A stretch of DNA of 64,000 nucleotides from Streptococcus halotolerans (GCF_001598035.1 NZ_CP014835.1:1897001-1961000); one strand, 5' to 3'; shown: positions 54,366 to 62,701, counted from the stretch's first letter. The notes: generated from the letters alone by a model not told the origin. Translations and numbers: made by a program.

Positions 54366-54384
54366 AGTATTAAAGGAGGACGAT

Positions 54385-54447
54385 ATTATTCAAAATATAA
54401 ATAACGAAATTAATAAAAACTTTAATGACGCTAGATACTCCTTATGA
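54385..54447 (+). pseudogene. Possible fifth, divergent micro-ORF (no AUG)
   Basis: AAAGGAGGACG (54371-54381) precedes the frame ATT-ATT-CAA..., which encodes (I)IQNINNEINKNFNDARYSL and then TGA. FND-A-RY matches the F-[ND]-x-[GAS]-RY pattern of the other four, but KNGD is lost and the only start near the ribosome site would be ATT. Either a decayed copy or one using a rare start. Confidence 0.35.
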
Positions 54448-54503
54448 AATCGTACATATGAAAGGAGAATTATATTTTAGACGAATATTTTACACATTAA
54501 AAA

Positions 54504-54537
54504 GGTACTTACAAGCGTGCAGTAAGTATCTTTTTTA
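54504..54537 (+). terminator. Terminator of the micro-ORF array
   Basis: GGTACTTAC (54504-54512) pairs with GTAAGTATC (54522-54530), flanked by AAAAA and TTTTTT. Confidence 0.85.
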
Positions 54538-54590
54538 ATTTTGTGAAAGACTTGACAGAATCAGTTAAAGTGCTAAAATAATCATGTTAA

Positions 54591-54663
54591 GCCGATTTAG
54601 CTCAGTTGGTAGAGCAACGCACTCGTAACGCGTAGGTCACAGGTTCGATCCCTGCAATCGGCA
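54591..54663 (+). tRNA. tRNA-Thr (anticodon CGT)
   Basis: 73 nt: acceptor GCCGATT/AATCGGC, D arm GCTCAGTTGGTAGAGC, anticodon loop CTCGTAA (CGT, reads ACG), T arm with GGTTCGATCC. Discriminator A, CCA not encoded. Confidence 0.93.
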
Positions 54664-54675
54664 TCAAAATATAGA

Positions 54676-54702
54676 CAAAAGCCCTTGAAATAGGGCTTTT
54701 AA
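54676..54702 (+). terminator. Terminator after tRNA-Thr
   Basis: AAAAGCCC (54677-54684) / GGGCTTTT (54693-54700). Confidence 0.8.
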
Positions 54703-54741
54703 GATTGAAGATAATCTTCCTTTTGGAGGTTTGGTTTTTTG

Positions 54742-54873
54742 GTAAGACGGGCATGTCGTAAATCTGAGATGAAAGTCCACCGTGGGTACCTGCCACCGGT
54801 GAAGCCAATAGCGGCTCCCAAGACTAGCTATCGTGAGGTAGTGGATTAAAACAGTCTATCCCCAGACTGTTTT
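54742..54873 (+). mobile_element. Probable group II intron remnant, second copy
   Basis: Begins GTAAGACGGGCATGTCG and continues AAATCTGAGATGAAAGTCC, closely matching the 5' end at 30147, then TAGCTATCGTGAGGTAGTGGATT. It sits after terminator-like hairpins, breaks off after ~110 bp and ends in an AAAACAGTC/GACTGTTTT hairpin (54848-54873). No maturase frame. Confidence 0.5.
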
Positions 54874-54907
54874 AGAACTTGTATTCACAATTGTGAATAC
54901 AAGTTCT
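54874..54907. repeat. Perfect 34 bp palindrome
   Basis: AGAACTTGTATTCACAA (54874-54890) is followed directly by its exact reverse complement (54891-54907). It abuts the hairpin that ends the intron remnant. Confidence 0.85.
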
Positions 54908-55040
54908 TATTCCTATTAACCCCTAGTCTATGGAAACAAATACGTATCCCTAGAGTTTCTGGAAATAAATTACTCTTCAATTATCCTATCAAACCTACTA
55001 GATCTGTCCATACTCTTATTTTGGTACTTCTCCCTATATG

Positions 55041-55069
55041 CTAAAAAGCCTTAAAATCAAGGCTTTTTA
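55041..55069. terminator. Bidirectional terminator-like hairpin
   Basis: AAAAAGCCTT (55043-55052) / AAGGCTTTTT (55059-55068). Confidence 0.7.
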
Positions 55070-55405
55070 CTATCTCTTTCGTTCAAAGACTTCTAGGCCT
55101 TTATGAGCAGAACTACGTACTCAGCGGATCGCTGTTATTGTATCACTACGTTTTGCGACAGCTATCGCATGGGCAAATTATATCCTTCTGCTTCTCTGAT
55201 AAATCAGTTCGTACAAGCAGTGATGTTACTTCAACGTGTACGGATAGCAGGTACCTATACTGTCGCACGCAATAGAATGGGTACTGTTTGAAAGTATATT
55301 GTGGAACGGAGCCTGCCCTCAAAAATCAAGAACATTTATGAAGAGTTTGCCAAAAAAGAGTTATAAGGTGCAAAATGCTATTCCCAAAAGTTATAATTAA
55401 GTTTT
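55070..55405. other. Stretch of unrecognised decayed sequence
   Basis: An open fragment at 55103-55291 and further pieces (for example ending IKNIYEEFAKKEL near 55363) look like broken coding sequence. I cannot name the parent gene. Confidence 0.35.
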
Positions 55406-56293
55406 TTAAAATTTCCTCATTGAAGAATCATATAAATCAACCAAAATATCTATCAAAACTTTGAGGCTAGGTGTCCGATTATCCTTGTGCGTAACGAGAA
55501 CAAATTCAAACTGCTCAGGACAATCAAAAGGAATCCAAGCAAATTGATCAGAGTGATCATTCAGATAGCCTGGAGAGAGACAGATTGCCTTGTCACTTGC
55601 AACCTGTATCAGCGTAAAATCGTGCGTCGGACTATTATAGTAATGGATAGGAACAGATGACAGAACTCGTTGTTGAACTTGACGTAGAGTAGCAGATGAA
55701 CCACCATTCACAAGCAAGGTCCGATGAGCTAAATCGTTAGTTGTAATGAGGTCTTTCTGAGCAAGGGGGTCTGAATTCTGACAAAGAAGATAGATCTGGC
55801 TGGTAAACAGCGGATAGGTGCGTACTCCTGTCAATTTCTCAGCTTCCTCTTTCGGCAGTAAAATAATGTCCAATTCCTTGCTCATAAAGGAGTTGATGAA
55901 TCTATTGGGTGACTGGATTTCAGGAACAATCTGAACAGATGGCTGTTTTTCTTCAAAAATTTTGATGGCTTTCGGTAGATAATAGAGTGAGGTACGAGCC
56001 TGAAATCCAATTTTAATCGCATCTTTGTATCGCTCCCCCATATTTTGTGCCTGCTCAATAGCAAATTGCAGTTCGCGTGAAATACGCTGCAGGGAGATGA
56101 TTAGCTCCTCTCCCGCAGGTGTCATACGGATGCTTTTTCCGACACGATCGAAAACAGCAAAACCGACTTCCTCTTCAATCGTTTTGATTTGATAAGATAG
56201 CGATGGTTGAGAAATATAGAGATTCTCAGCTGCACGACTTAAGTTTAGTGTCTTAGCTGTTTCAATGAGGTAGGTCATTTGTTTGGTATTCAT
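55406..56293 (-). CDS. LysR family transcriptional regulator
   Basis: 295 residues: winged HTH (TAKTLNLSRAAENLYISQPSLSYQIKTIEEEVG) and a periplasmic-binding-like effector domain (about 90-290). Divergent from the five-gene redox operon starting at 56400, which it presumably controls from the 106 bp shared intergenic region. Effector unknown. Confidence 0.92.
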   Translation of the reverse strand: MNTKQMTYLIETAKTLNLSRAAENLYISQPSLSYQIKTIEEEVGFAVFDRVGKSIRMTPAGEELIISLQRISRELQFAIEQAQNMGERYKDAIKIGFQARTSLYYLPKAIKIFEEKQPSVQIVPEIQSPNRFINSFMSKELDIILLPKEEAEKLTGVRTYPLFTSQIYLLCQNSDPLAQKDLITTNDLAHRTLLVNGGSSATLRQVQQRVLSSVPIHYYNSPTHDFTLIQVASDKAICLSPGYLNDHSDQFAWIPFDCPEQFEFVLVTHKDNRTPSLKVLIDILVDLYDSSMRKF

Positions 56294-56399
56294 GGTATTT
56301 TCCTTATAAAATAATTTGATAAATAATCGAAAATAAGTATTGGATAATTTTATTGTAAGGGTTTATAGTAAGGATATCAAGCAAAATGGAAGTGAGTAA

Positions 56400-56912
56400 A
56401 TGAGCAGACGAATAACTGCTAAGAGTATCATCGTGATTGCAAGTTTTGTTTTGGGACTTCAGGGTTATACAGAACAATTCGTAGCTAAAGATACATCTGT
56501 TTTATTATCTCAACCTACTAATTCTGAAAGGAGAGACAAAATGTCAGAAGAAATAACCTTAAAAAATCTCTATCGCCAGGTCAATCAGGCCATGGTAGAT
56601 AAGGATATTGAAACACTTAAACGGATTCTAGAACCAAATACCTTGCTGGTGCATATGACAGGTTATCAGCAACCGGTGGAAGAATGGTTAGATCAGATTG
56701 AGACAGAAGAGATGAAGTACTATTCTTGGGAGGAAGATGTCATTAAGGATGTCACCATCTCTGGAAATCATGCCAGCCTTATCGGTCAAAGCCGGGTGAA
56801 GGCTCGCATCTGGGGATCTGGTCCATTTATGTGGCGACTACAAATGAAGATGTCTTTTGAAAAAGTAGATGGGCATTGGAAAATTAGCAAACAAGTAGCT
56901 AGTGCTTATTAA
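56400..56912 (+). CDS. NTF2-like/DUF4440 protein, possibly secreted
   Basis: 170 residues from ATG 56400. Residues 1-30 look like a signal peptide (SRRITAKS, then hydrophobic IIVIASFVLGLQG). The NTF2-like cone fold follows (LKNLYRQVNQAMVDKDIETLKRILEPNTLLVHMTGYQQPVEEWLDQI ... WRLQMKMSFEKVDGHWKISKQ). A second in-frame ATG at 56541 has a stronger site (GAAAGGAGAGACAAA) and would give a cytoplasmic 123-residue protein that is a complete NTF2 domain. Which start is used decides where the protein acts. First gene of the operon opposite LysR. Confidence 0.78.
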   Translation: MSRRITAKSIIVIASFVLGLQGYTEQFVAKDTSVLLSQPTNSERRDKMSEEITLKNLYRQVNQAMVDKDIETLKRILEPNTLLVHMTGYQQPVEEWLDQIETEEMKYYSWEEDVIKDVTISGNHASLIGQSRVKARIWGSGPFMWRLQMKMSFEKVDGHWKISKQVASAY

Positions 56913-56925
56913 GAGGAGGTCCATC

Positions 56926-57510
56926 ATGACAAAAGTAACGATTATTGGTGCCACAGGGTCGCTCGGTCGAGCAGCGACAAAAACAATATTAGAAGAAACA
57001 GAAAGTGAACTGACCTTGTTCTCACGGTCAGCCAACCGTCTGTCAGACCATGTGCGCGTGACAAAAATTGCAGCTAGTATCTTTGATAAAAGTGCATTAG
57101 AACAAGCTATTGGTGGTAGTGACTTAGTTTTTGTGGCCTTATCAGGAGATTTGCCAGCTATGATAACTGCTGTTATAGATGCCATGAAAGCAAAAACTGT
57201 CAGAAGAATTATCTTTGTTTCTTCCTATGGGATTTATGGAGAATTGCCTGGTCAAAATGGGCGTGTTGATAGTATCTTGAGGTCTTACCGTAAGGCAGCA
57301 GATATCCTAGAACAAACAGACCTGGACTACACTATTTTGCGACCGGGTTGGTTTGACAATTCACCTGATCATTCCTATCAGCTCATTCCCAAAGGTGAGA
57401 TTATCTATGGCAATACCATTTCGCGTGCAGCTATTGCAGATTTTGTGAAAGACGTTGCCTTAAAAACGAGCAGATATCAGAAAGAAAATTTAGGAATAGT
57501 GCGTGATTAA
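56926..57510 (+). CDS. NAD(P)-binding (NmrA/atypical SDR) protein
   Basis: 194 residues, Rossmann start VTIIGATGSLGRAATKTIL (GATGxLG), LFSRSANRL, LVFVALSGDL, RRIIFVSSYGIYGE and DYTILRPGWFDNS. Member of the NAD(P)H-binding SDR-like group, probably a flavin/quinone or sugar-nucleotide type reductase; substrate unknown. ATG 56926 after AAGAGGAGGTCCATC, 13 bp after the previous gene. Confidence 0.88.
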   Translation: MTKVTIIGATGSLGRAATKTILEETESELTLFSRSANRLSDHVRVTKIAASIFDKSALEQAIGGSDLVFVALSGDLPAMITAVIDAMKAKTVRRIIFVSSYGIYGELPGQNGRVDSILRSYRKAADILEQTDLDYTILRPGWFDNSPDHSYQLIPKGEIIYGNTISRAAIADFVKDVALKTSRYQKENLGIVRD

Positions 57511-57525
57511 AGGAGCAACTTAAGT

Positions 57526-58110
57526 ATGTCAAAAGAAAGGTGTTCAGCATTTTTTGATGCTGTCTTAGCCATTATTATGACGATTTTAATACTAGAATTA
57601 GAAGTTCCACAAACATTGAATGTTCAAGGTTTGTGGAAGATAACTCCTAGTATTTTTAGCTATGTTTTATCCTTCTTTTGGTTGGGAACCATGTGGGTAG
57701 GTATTCATAATATTTGGCACAAAGCGACTAAAATTAGTAGCTTAACAGTGTGGACACAACTCTTGCTATTGTTTTTCGTTTCATTCTTTCCATATACCAC
57801 AAAAATTGTTGCTGCACATTTTCAAAATAGTTTTACACAGGTCATGTACGGTATGATTACCATTTTAGTTTCAGTCTGTGTAACTTGGTCAAATTATACG
57901 CTGGTTCAAGCTGATAGGAATAATAAAATACTGATGACAGAAGTCAAATCCAGTGTCTTGATGTTATGTGTTGATTTAGCAGTGAAATTTATCGGTTTAT
58001 TATTAGCGGTTACAGTGTATCCACCAGCAATGATGTATAGTATTTTAATAGCTGGTTTTCTTATTATTTTACCACACAGGGTAGTCAACGACTTAGCTCG
58101 AAATAACTAA
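57526..58110 (+). CDS. TMEM175/DUF1211-family membrane protein
   Basis: 194 residues with about six hydrophobic helices. The N-terminus RCSAFFDAVLAIIMTILILELEVP carries the family's first-helix pattern (RxxxFxDAVxAIxxTxLxLxLxxP). Bacterial TMEM175 proteins form potassium channels; function in this operon is not established. It follows the NAD(P)-binding gene by 15 bp. Confidence 0.88.
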   Translation: MSKERCSAFFDAVLAIIMTILILELEVPQTLNVQGLWKITPSIFSYVLSFFWLGTMWVGIHNIWHKATKISSLTVWTQLLLLFFVSFFPYTTKIVAAHFQNSFTQVMYGMITILVSVCVTWSNYTLVQADRNNKILMTEVKSSVLMLCVDLAVKFIGLLLAVTVYPPAMMYSILIAGFLIILPHRVVNDLARNN

Positions 58111-58126
58111 ATTAGGAGAATATATC

Positions 58127-58945
58127 ATGACAAAAGATGTTTTATTAGTAACAGGTGCAGGACAAATTTCACTCGCAATTGTGCGTCGAATTGGCTATGG
58201 AAAGAAAATTGTTTTAGCTGATAAATCACTCGAAAATGCATGGAAAATTGGCAAAATCCTTCTAGAAGCTGGTTTTGATGTCGAAGTGATGGAAATGGAT
58301 TTGTCTTCTCGTGAGTCTATCCAATCTATGATTTTACGGGCTCAAACGTTTGGTCCGATAAAATATCTAGTCAACGGTGCCGGGGTTTCACCGTCTCAGG
58401 CTTCTATTGAAACCATTTTGAAAGTTGATCTTTACGGGACAGCTGTTCTCTTAGAAGAAGTTGGTAAGGTGATTGAAAGTGGTGGTTCTGGTGTAATAAT
58501 TTCCAGTCAGTCTGGTTTTCGTATGCCAGCTTTAACAGCTGAACAAGACAAACAACTAGCTACAACAGCAACCGAAGATTTGCTTAGCTTGGACTTTCTT
58601 CAACCGAAAAATATCAGAGATGGTTTGCATGCTTATCAGCTTGCCAAACGTGCCAACGAAAAACGCACCATGTATGAAGCAGTGCGTTGGGGTAAGCGTG
58701 GTGCTCGTATCAACGATATAGCTCCAGGTATCATTGTAACGCCACTTGCTTTGGATGAATTTAATGGTCCGCGCGGAGATTTTTACAAGGAAATGTTTGC
58801 TAAATCCCCTGCTGGTCGTCCTGGAACAGCAGATGAGGTAGCTGATTTAGCCGAACTCATCATGAATGAGCGAGCACAATTTATTACTGGTTCAACCTTT
58901 TTAATTGATGGAGGAGCGACTGCTGCCCATTTTTACGGAGGCTAA
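58127..58945 (+). CDS. Short-chain dehydrogenase/reductase
   Basis: 272 residues. The cofactor loop is atypical (LLVTGAGQISLAIVRRI instead of TGxxxGxG). Other SDR features are present: LVNGAGVSPS (NNAG-like), catalytic Ser in IISSQSGFR, Y-x-x-x-K in AYQLAKRANE, the PGIIVTPLA segment, and the C-terminal FITGSTFLIDGGATA. Substrate unknown. Fourth gene of the LysR-flanked operon. Confidence 0.92.
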   Translation: MTKDVLLVTGAGQISLAIVRRIGYGKKIVLADKSLENAWKIGKILLEAGFDVEVMEMDLSSRESIQSMILRAQTFGPIKYLVNGAGVSPSQASIETILKVDLYGTAVLLEEVGKVIESGGSGVIISSQSGFRMPALTAEQDKQLATTATEDLLSLDFLQPKNIRDGLHAYQLAKRANEKRTMYEAVRWGKRGARINDIAPGIIVTPLALDEFNGPRGDFYKEMFAKSPAGRPGTADEVADLAELIMNERAQFITGSTFLIDGGATAAHFYGG

Positions 58946-58999
58946 CGACAAGCTTACAGGGAACCTGATAAAATAATGAACAATGATAAGGAGAGCATG

Positions 59000-59860
59000 A
59001 TGACACAAACGTTTACACTCAATGATGGAAACACTATACCTGCAGTTGGTTTTGGGGTCTTCCGCATTCCGGCTGACGGATCAACCTACACAGCAGTTAA
59101 AGAAGCTCTGGCTGTTGGTTATCGGCATATTGATACTGCGCAAGCTTATTTCAATGAAAAAGAAGTTGGTCAAGCCATTGCTGATTCAGGACTTACTCGT
59201 GAAGAAATTTTTGTGACAACTAAACTTTGGCTACAAGATTATGCTTATGACGCGGCTGTGAATGGATTAGAAGTTTCGCTAGAAAAGTTAGGTTTGGACT
59301 ATATTGATCTGGTTTTACTTCATCAACCTTACGGTCAAGTGCTGGACGGCTGGCGTGCTCTCGAGGAATTCAAAGTTGCCGGCAAAGTCAAATCCATCGG
59401 TGTTTCCAACATGACATCAAAACTCTGGAAAGAATATGTTCCGCGATTTAAAACGTTGCCTGCGGTGAATCAAGTGGAATGTCATCCCTATGCGCAACAA
59501 AAAGAGTTGCGCGAGTTATTAGCTAATGACCATGTTCTTATCGAAGCTTGGGGTCCTCTCGGGCAAGGTAACCAAAACCTGCTAAATAACCCTACTATCG
59601 TGCGTTTGGCTGAAAAATATGGTAAAGATGTGGGACAAATTATTCTTAGATTTGAAAATCAAGAAGGTATCATCGTTTTGCCCAAATCTACCAAACCTGC
59701 TCGTATTCAATCCAATCTTGATATTTTTAGTTTTAAACTAACAGATGAGGAAATCAAAGAACTTCGGGCTCTTGATAAAAATCAGCCAACTCATAATCCA
59801 GATGCGACTGGTGTTGGCGATTGGTTGCTCAAGAATTTTGACATTCATGCCAACGACTAG
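59000..59860 (+). CDS. Aldo/keto reductase
   Basis: 286-residue NADPH-dependent TIM-barrel reductase. Catalytic tetrad: Asp and Tyr in GYRHIDTAQAYFNEKEVG, Lys in VTTKLWLQ, His in LVLLHQPYG. C-terminal cofactor residues LPKSTKPARIQSN. Reduces aldehydes, diketones or similar. I use the second of two adjacent ATGs, 6 nt after AAGGAG; an ATG at 58976 has no ribosome site. Last gene of the operon. Confidence 0.93.
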   Translation: MTQTFTLNDGNTIPAVGFGVFRIPADGSTYTAVKEALAVGYRHIDTAQAYFNEKEVGQAIADSGLTREEIFVTTKLWLQDYAYDAAVNGLEVSLEKLGLDYIDLVLLHQPYGQVLDGWRALEEFKVAGKVKSIGVSNMTSKLWKEYVPRFKTLPAVNQVECHPYAQQKELRELLANDHVLIEAWGPLGQGNQNLLNNPTIVRLAEKYGKDVGQIILRFENQEGIIVLPKSTKPARIQSNLDIFSFKLTDEEIKELRALDKNQPTHNPDATGVGDWLLKNFDIHAND

Positions 59861-60053
59861 CTGCATAAGATATTCTTACTGTATTCTTGTTCAAAAGAGT
59901 CTGAGACAAAAGTTTCTTAACACATAAAAAACAACGGATAGTCGTTGCTTCAGATTGAAAACAAAGTTCTTAGAACTAGGTCTCTCAGGGCTTTTTACTA
60001 ATTTTCGGCTTATAATAAAAGAAAAGTGTTGGTGAGGGTGCAGTAGTTTCATA

Positions 60054-60287
60054 AAAAACCCTGACTATAATCGTAACCAATTTAGATGCTATACTCTTGA
60101 TCAGTTGGTTCTTGAGGATGACTTTCTCCCTCAAGTGGAGCAAATCATTGATTTTGAGTTTATTTATGATTTAGTTGAAGACTCCTATTCTTCTGATAAT
60201 GGTCGTCCGAGTTTGGATTCTATGATGTTATACTCATTCAAACTCAAAAATAGCAGATATCTAGTCTCTGTGTACAATCGATTTTAA
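60054..60287 (+). pseudogene. IS1182-family transposase N-terminal fragment
   Basis: Open frame KNPDYNRNQFRCYTLDQLVLEDDFLPQVEQIIDFEFIYDLVEDSYSSDNGRPSLDSMMLYSFKL matches the start of IS1182-type transposases (NY-N-Q, LVPEDH, IDFSFIY, GRPSIDPV pattern). It has no AUG and breaks off after ~75 codons, where the IS630 relic begins. Confidence 0.7.
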
Positions 60288-60289
60288 TT

Positions 60290-61505
60290 GGGGAAGAGAT
60301 AAGGCTTGAATCACCTCTTGAAGGTTATCAATGGCCTCATTTAATGTTCTAAATACCTTATTCTTAAATCCACGCTTGTGAATGCTCAATAGGATTCATT
60401 TCAGGGGTATCAGGTGGAATGAAGCTAAATGCTATATTTTCAGAGATAGCTAAGGTTTGAGATTTATGGCAAACATCATTATCCATGACTAAAATAAGGT
60501 AATCACCTGGATAGGTCGCTGATAGCTGATGTTGCCCCTCAATCCTCCAATCGCTATGACACCCACCTGCTATGATAAAAAAATGACTCGCCCGTATGAG
60601 TATCCCCACAACACCATAACAATAGCGGCACTCACGAATGTGATGACTAGCCACATGAGGACGATAATTCTATGGTAATCAATGAGCCTCCAGCTTACTG
60701 ATACGACCAAAGTTTATCTCATCTTGATACATAAGGCGGGGTGGTTTGGTAGAATTTCCCGTCGATGAAGCACTTACTTGCTCTCTCCTCGAATAAAGAT
60801 TTTATTTTTAGACGCTAAAATGGTTTGGCCGTCTGCTTTTTTAGGATGTTGAGGGAGAGGACTAGTCTTACACCAACCATAATGCCTAAGAAGAGCATAG
60901 GAACCTTAGCGAGTTGTTTGACGACCAACTTATTATTGGTAGGCCTTAAAAAGAGAATTGACCGTTACAAATTTTCCATTTAGAGTAGAAAAAACTTTTC
61001 ATTGAGGAAATGTTTGTGTCATGTAGAAACGACGACGTCCACCACGTTTCTCAGTGAGAAGACTCTGTAAACCTCTGGCTTGATAGCGATTCAATAAATT
61101 TCGGATGTTTTAGTGGACAAAGCCTACTGATTTAGCTACTGCTGTTAAATTATGATATTCAGAGTAAAGAATAAGCGCCTGAATTTGTCTATGATTCTGG
61201 TATTCCTTTTATCTCTGAGTGCCTGTTTTAATTCATGAGTTTGGGAAGGAGTGAGTTCATTCATAGGATAAAGGATTTTTCCCTTTTCTTGATAGCCTAT
61301 GATCAAACGATTGACTGTCTTCGACTTAGGCTCAGCTCTAGATAGGCTCTGTTTTTAAGTTTTTTCCATCACATACGGCTTTAATGACTAAGTATTTCTT
61401 TGACTCTGTTATGTTTAATTCTGTTTTCCACATTTTTTTAGATTAACAGAATAGGACATTTTGACTTTCGACCTAACCAAGACATTATTACTTTCGAATG
61501 ATAAA
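60290..61505 (-). pseudogene. IS630-family element, heavily decayed
   Basis: On the minus strand, pieces in several frames give an IS630 transposase: MWKTELNITESKKYLVIKAV near 61438, an HTH-like LTAVAKSVGF region, HIRECRYCYGVVGILIRASHFFI, and the DDE end LVMDNDVCHKSQTL ... FIPPDTPEMNPIEH-AW near 60370. Multiple frameshifts and stops. Its outer end (61454-61505) is the 52 bp block repeated at 53572. Confidence 0.75.
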
Positions 61506-61530
61506 TAGCGTTTCTAATTAAAGAAAATCC

Positions 61531-61558
61531 TTGCTATTTCGTTTTGAAATGGTATAAT
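61531..61558 (+). promoter_or_regulatory. Promoter of rpsF-ssb-rpsR
   Basis: TTGCTA (61531-61536), a 16 bp spacer and TATAAT (61553-61558). Confidence 0.6.
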
Positions 61559-61569
61559 AATAAATTGTG

Positions 61570-61622
61570 AGAATACCTCACTTACCCCTTGCTAGGTCTT
61601 GGGGTCATTAGTCCAAAAGGAG
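61570..61622 (+). promoter_or_regulatory. 5' leader of rpsF, possible S6:S18 autoregulatory RNA
   Basis: GTGAG..CTCAC and CCCC..GGGG hairpin arms (about 61567-61608) precede the AAGGAGG site. An S6:S18-binding leader is known for this operon in many bacteria; I infer it here from position and hairpin only. Confidence 0.4.
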
Positions 61623-61631
61623 GAAATATCA

Positions 61632-61922
61632 ATGGCTAAATACGAAATTCTTTATATTATTCGTCCAAACATTGAAGAAGAAGCAAAAACTGCTTTGGTA
61701 GAACGTTTTGATTCTATCTTGACTGATAACGGTGCTACTATCGTTGAATCAAAAGATTGGGAAAAACGTCGCTTTGCTTACGAAATCAAAGATTTCCGCG
61801 AAGGTCTTTACCACATCGTTACTGTTGAAACTGAAGATGCTTTCGCTCTTAACGAGTTTGACCGTCTTTCAAAAATCAACAATGACATTCTTCGTCACAT
61901 GATCGTTAACCTCGAAGCGTAA
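61632..61922 (+). CDS. rpsF: 30S ribosomal protein S6
   Basis: 96 residues: [54 protein letters not shown] and [17 protein letters not shown], the S6 ferredoxin-like fold that pairs with S18. ATG 61632 after AAAAGGAGGAAATATCA; the longer frame upstream crosses the leader. First gene of the rpsF-ssb-rpsR operon. Confidence 0.98.
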   Translation: MAKYEILYIIRPNIEEEAKTALVERFDSILTDNGATIVESKDWEKRRFAYEIKDFREGLYHIVTVETEDAFALNEFDRLSKINNDILRHMIVNLEA

Positions 61923-61933
61923 GAAGGTAGTTT

Positions 61934-62419
61934 ATGATTAATAATGTGGTACTTGTTGGTCGTATGACCAGAGATGCAGAACTTCGCTACACACCAAGCA
62001 ATGTTGCTGTTGCTACTTTCTCTCTTGCAGTTAACCGTAACTTCAAGAGTCAAAATGGTGAACGTGAAGCTGATTTCATTAACTGTGTGATTTGGCGCCA
62101 GTCAGCTGAGAATTTGGCTAATTGGGCTAAAAAAGGTGCTTTAATTGGTATCACTGGACGTATCCAGACGCGTAATTATGAAAATCAACAAGGCCAACGC
62201 GTTTATGTAACAGAAGTTGTTGCGGAAAATTTCCAAATGTTGGAAAGTCGTGCTACACGTGAAGGTGGTTCACAAAGTTCTTATAATGGTGGTTATAATA
62301 ACCAATCATCAAATAACAGTTTTTCATCTTCATCACAAACACCAAACTTTGGTCGAGATGAGAGCCCATTTGGTAATTCGAACCCAATGGATATCTCAGA
62401 TGACGATTTACCGTTCTAG
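61934..62419 (+). CDS. ssb: Single-stranded DNA-binding protein
   Basis: 161 residues. OB fold (about 1-105: [57 protein letters not shown]), then a disordered Gly/Asn/Ser-rich linker and the acidic tail [10 protein letters not shown] that recruits repair and replication partners. Lies 11 bp after rpsF. Confidence 0.98.
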   Translation: MINNVVLVGRMTRDAELRYTPSNVAVATFSLAVNRNFKSQNGEREADFINCVIWRQSAENLANWAKKGALIGITGRIQTRNYENQQGQRVYVTEVVAENFQMLESRATREGGSQSSYNGGYNNQSSNNSFSSSSQTPNFGRDESPFGNSNPMDISDDDLPF

Positions 62420-62454
62420 GATGGACTTAATACTATAATATAAGGAGAAATAAT

Positions 62455-62694
62455 ATGGCTCAACAACGTCGTGGCGGATTTAAACGCCGTAAAAAAGTTG
62501 ATTATATCGCAGCTAATAAAATTGAATACGTTGATTATAAAGATACTGAACTTCTTAGCCGTTTCGTTTCAGAACGTGGAAAAATTCTTCCTCGTCGCGT
62601 AACAGGAACTTCAGCTAAAAACCAACGTAAAGTAACAACAGCAATCAAACGTGCTCGCGTTATGGCTCTTATGCCTTACGTAAACGAAGACTAA
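62455..62694 (+). CDS. rpsR: 30S ribosomal protein S18
   Basis: 79 residues: [69 protein letters not shown]. The zinc-type N-terminal cysteines are absent, as in this S18 subtype. It ends before a terminator. Confidence 0.98.
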   Translation: MAQQRRGGFKRRKKVDYIAANKIEYVDYKDTELLSRFVSERGKILPRRVTGTSAKNQRKVTTAIKRARVMALMPYVNED

Positions 62695-62701
62695 TTCGTT
62701 A

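Noticed and set aside
53728..54447. Micro-ORFs as SHP, XIP or Phr-like pheromones
   Set aside because: Those precursors have a hydrophobic or signal-like N-terminus and lie beside an Rgg or PlcR-type receptor gene. Neither is seen here.
54454..54535. Sixth micro-ORF starting ATG near 54458
   Set aside because: It has no ribosome site of its own upstream, lacks the RY motif pattern and runs through the terminator stem.
53660..54540. CRISPR array
   Set aside because: The repeated units are unequal in length and spacing, diverge at third codon positions, and each has a ribosome site and start codon; no cas genes are near.
55103..55291. 62-codon plus-strand ORF near the intron remnant
   Set aside because: Composition is unlike neighbouring genes, there is no ribosome site, and it is flanked by other broken frames; treated as debris.
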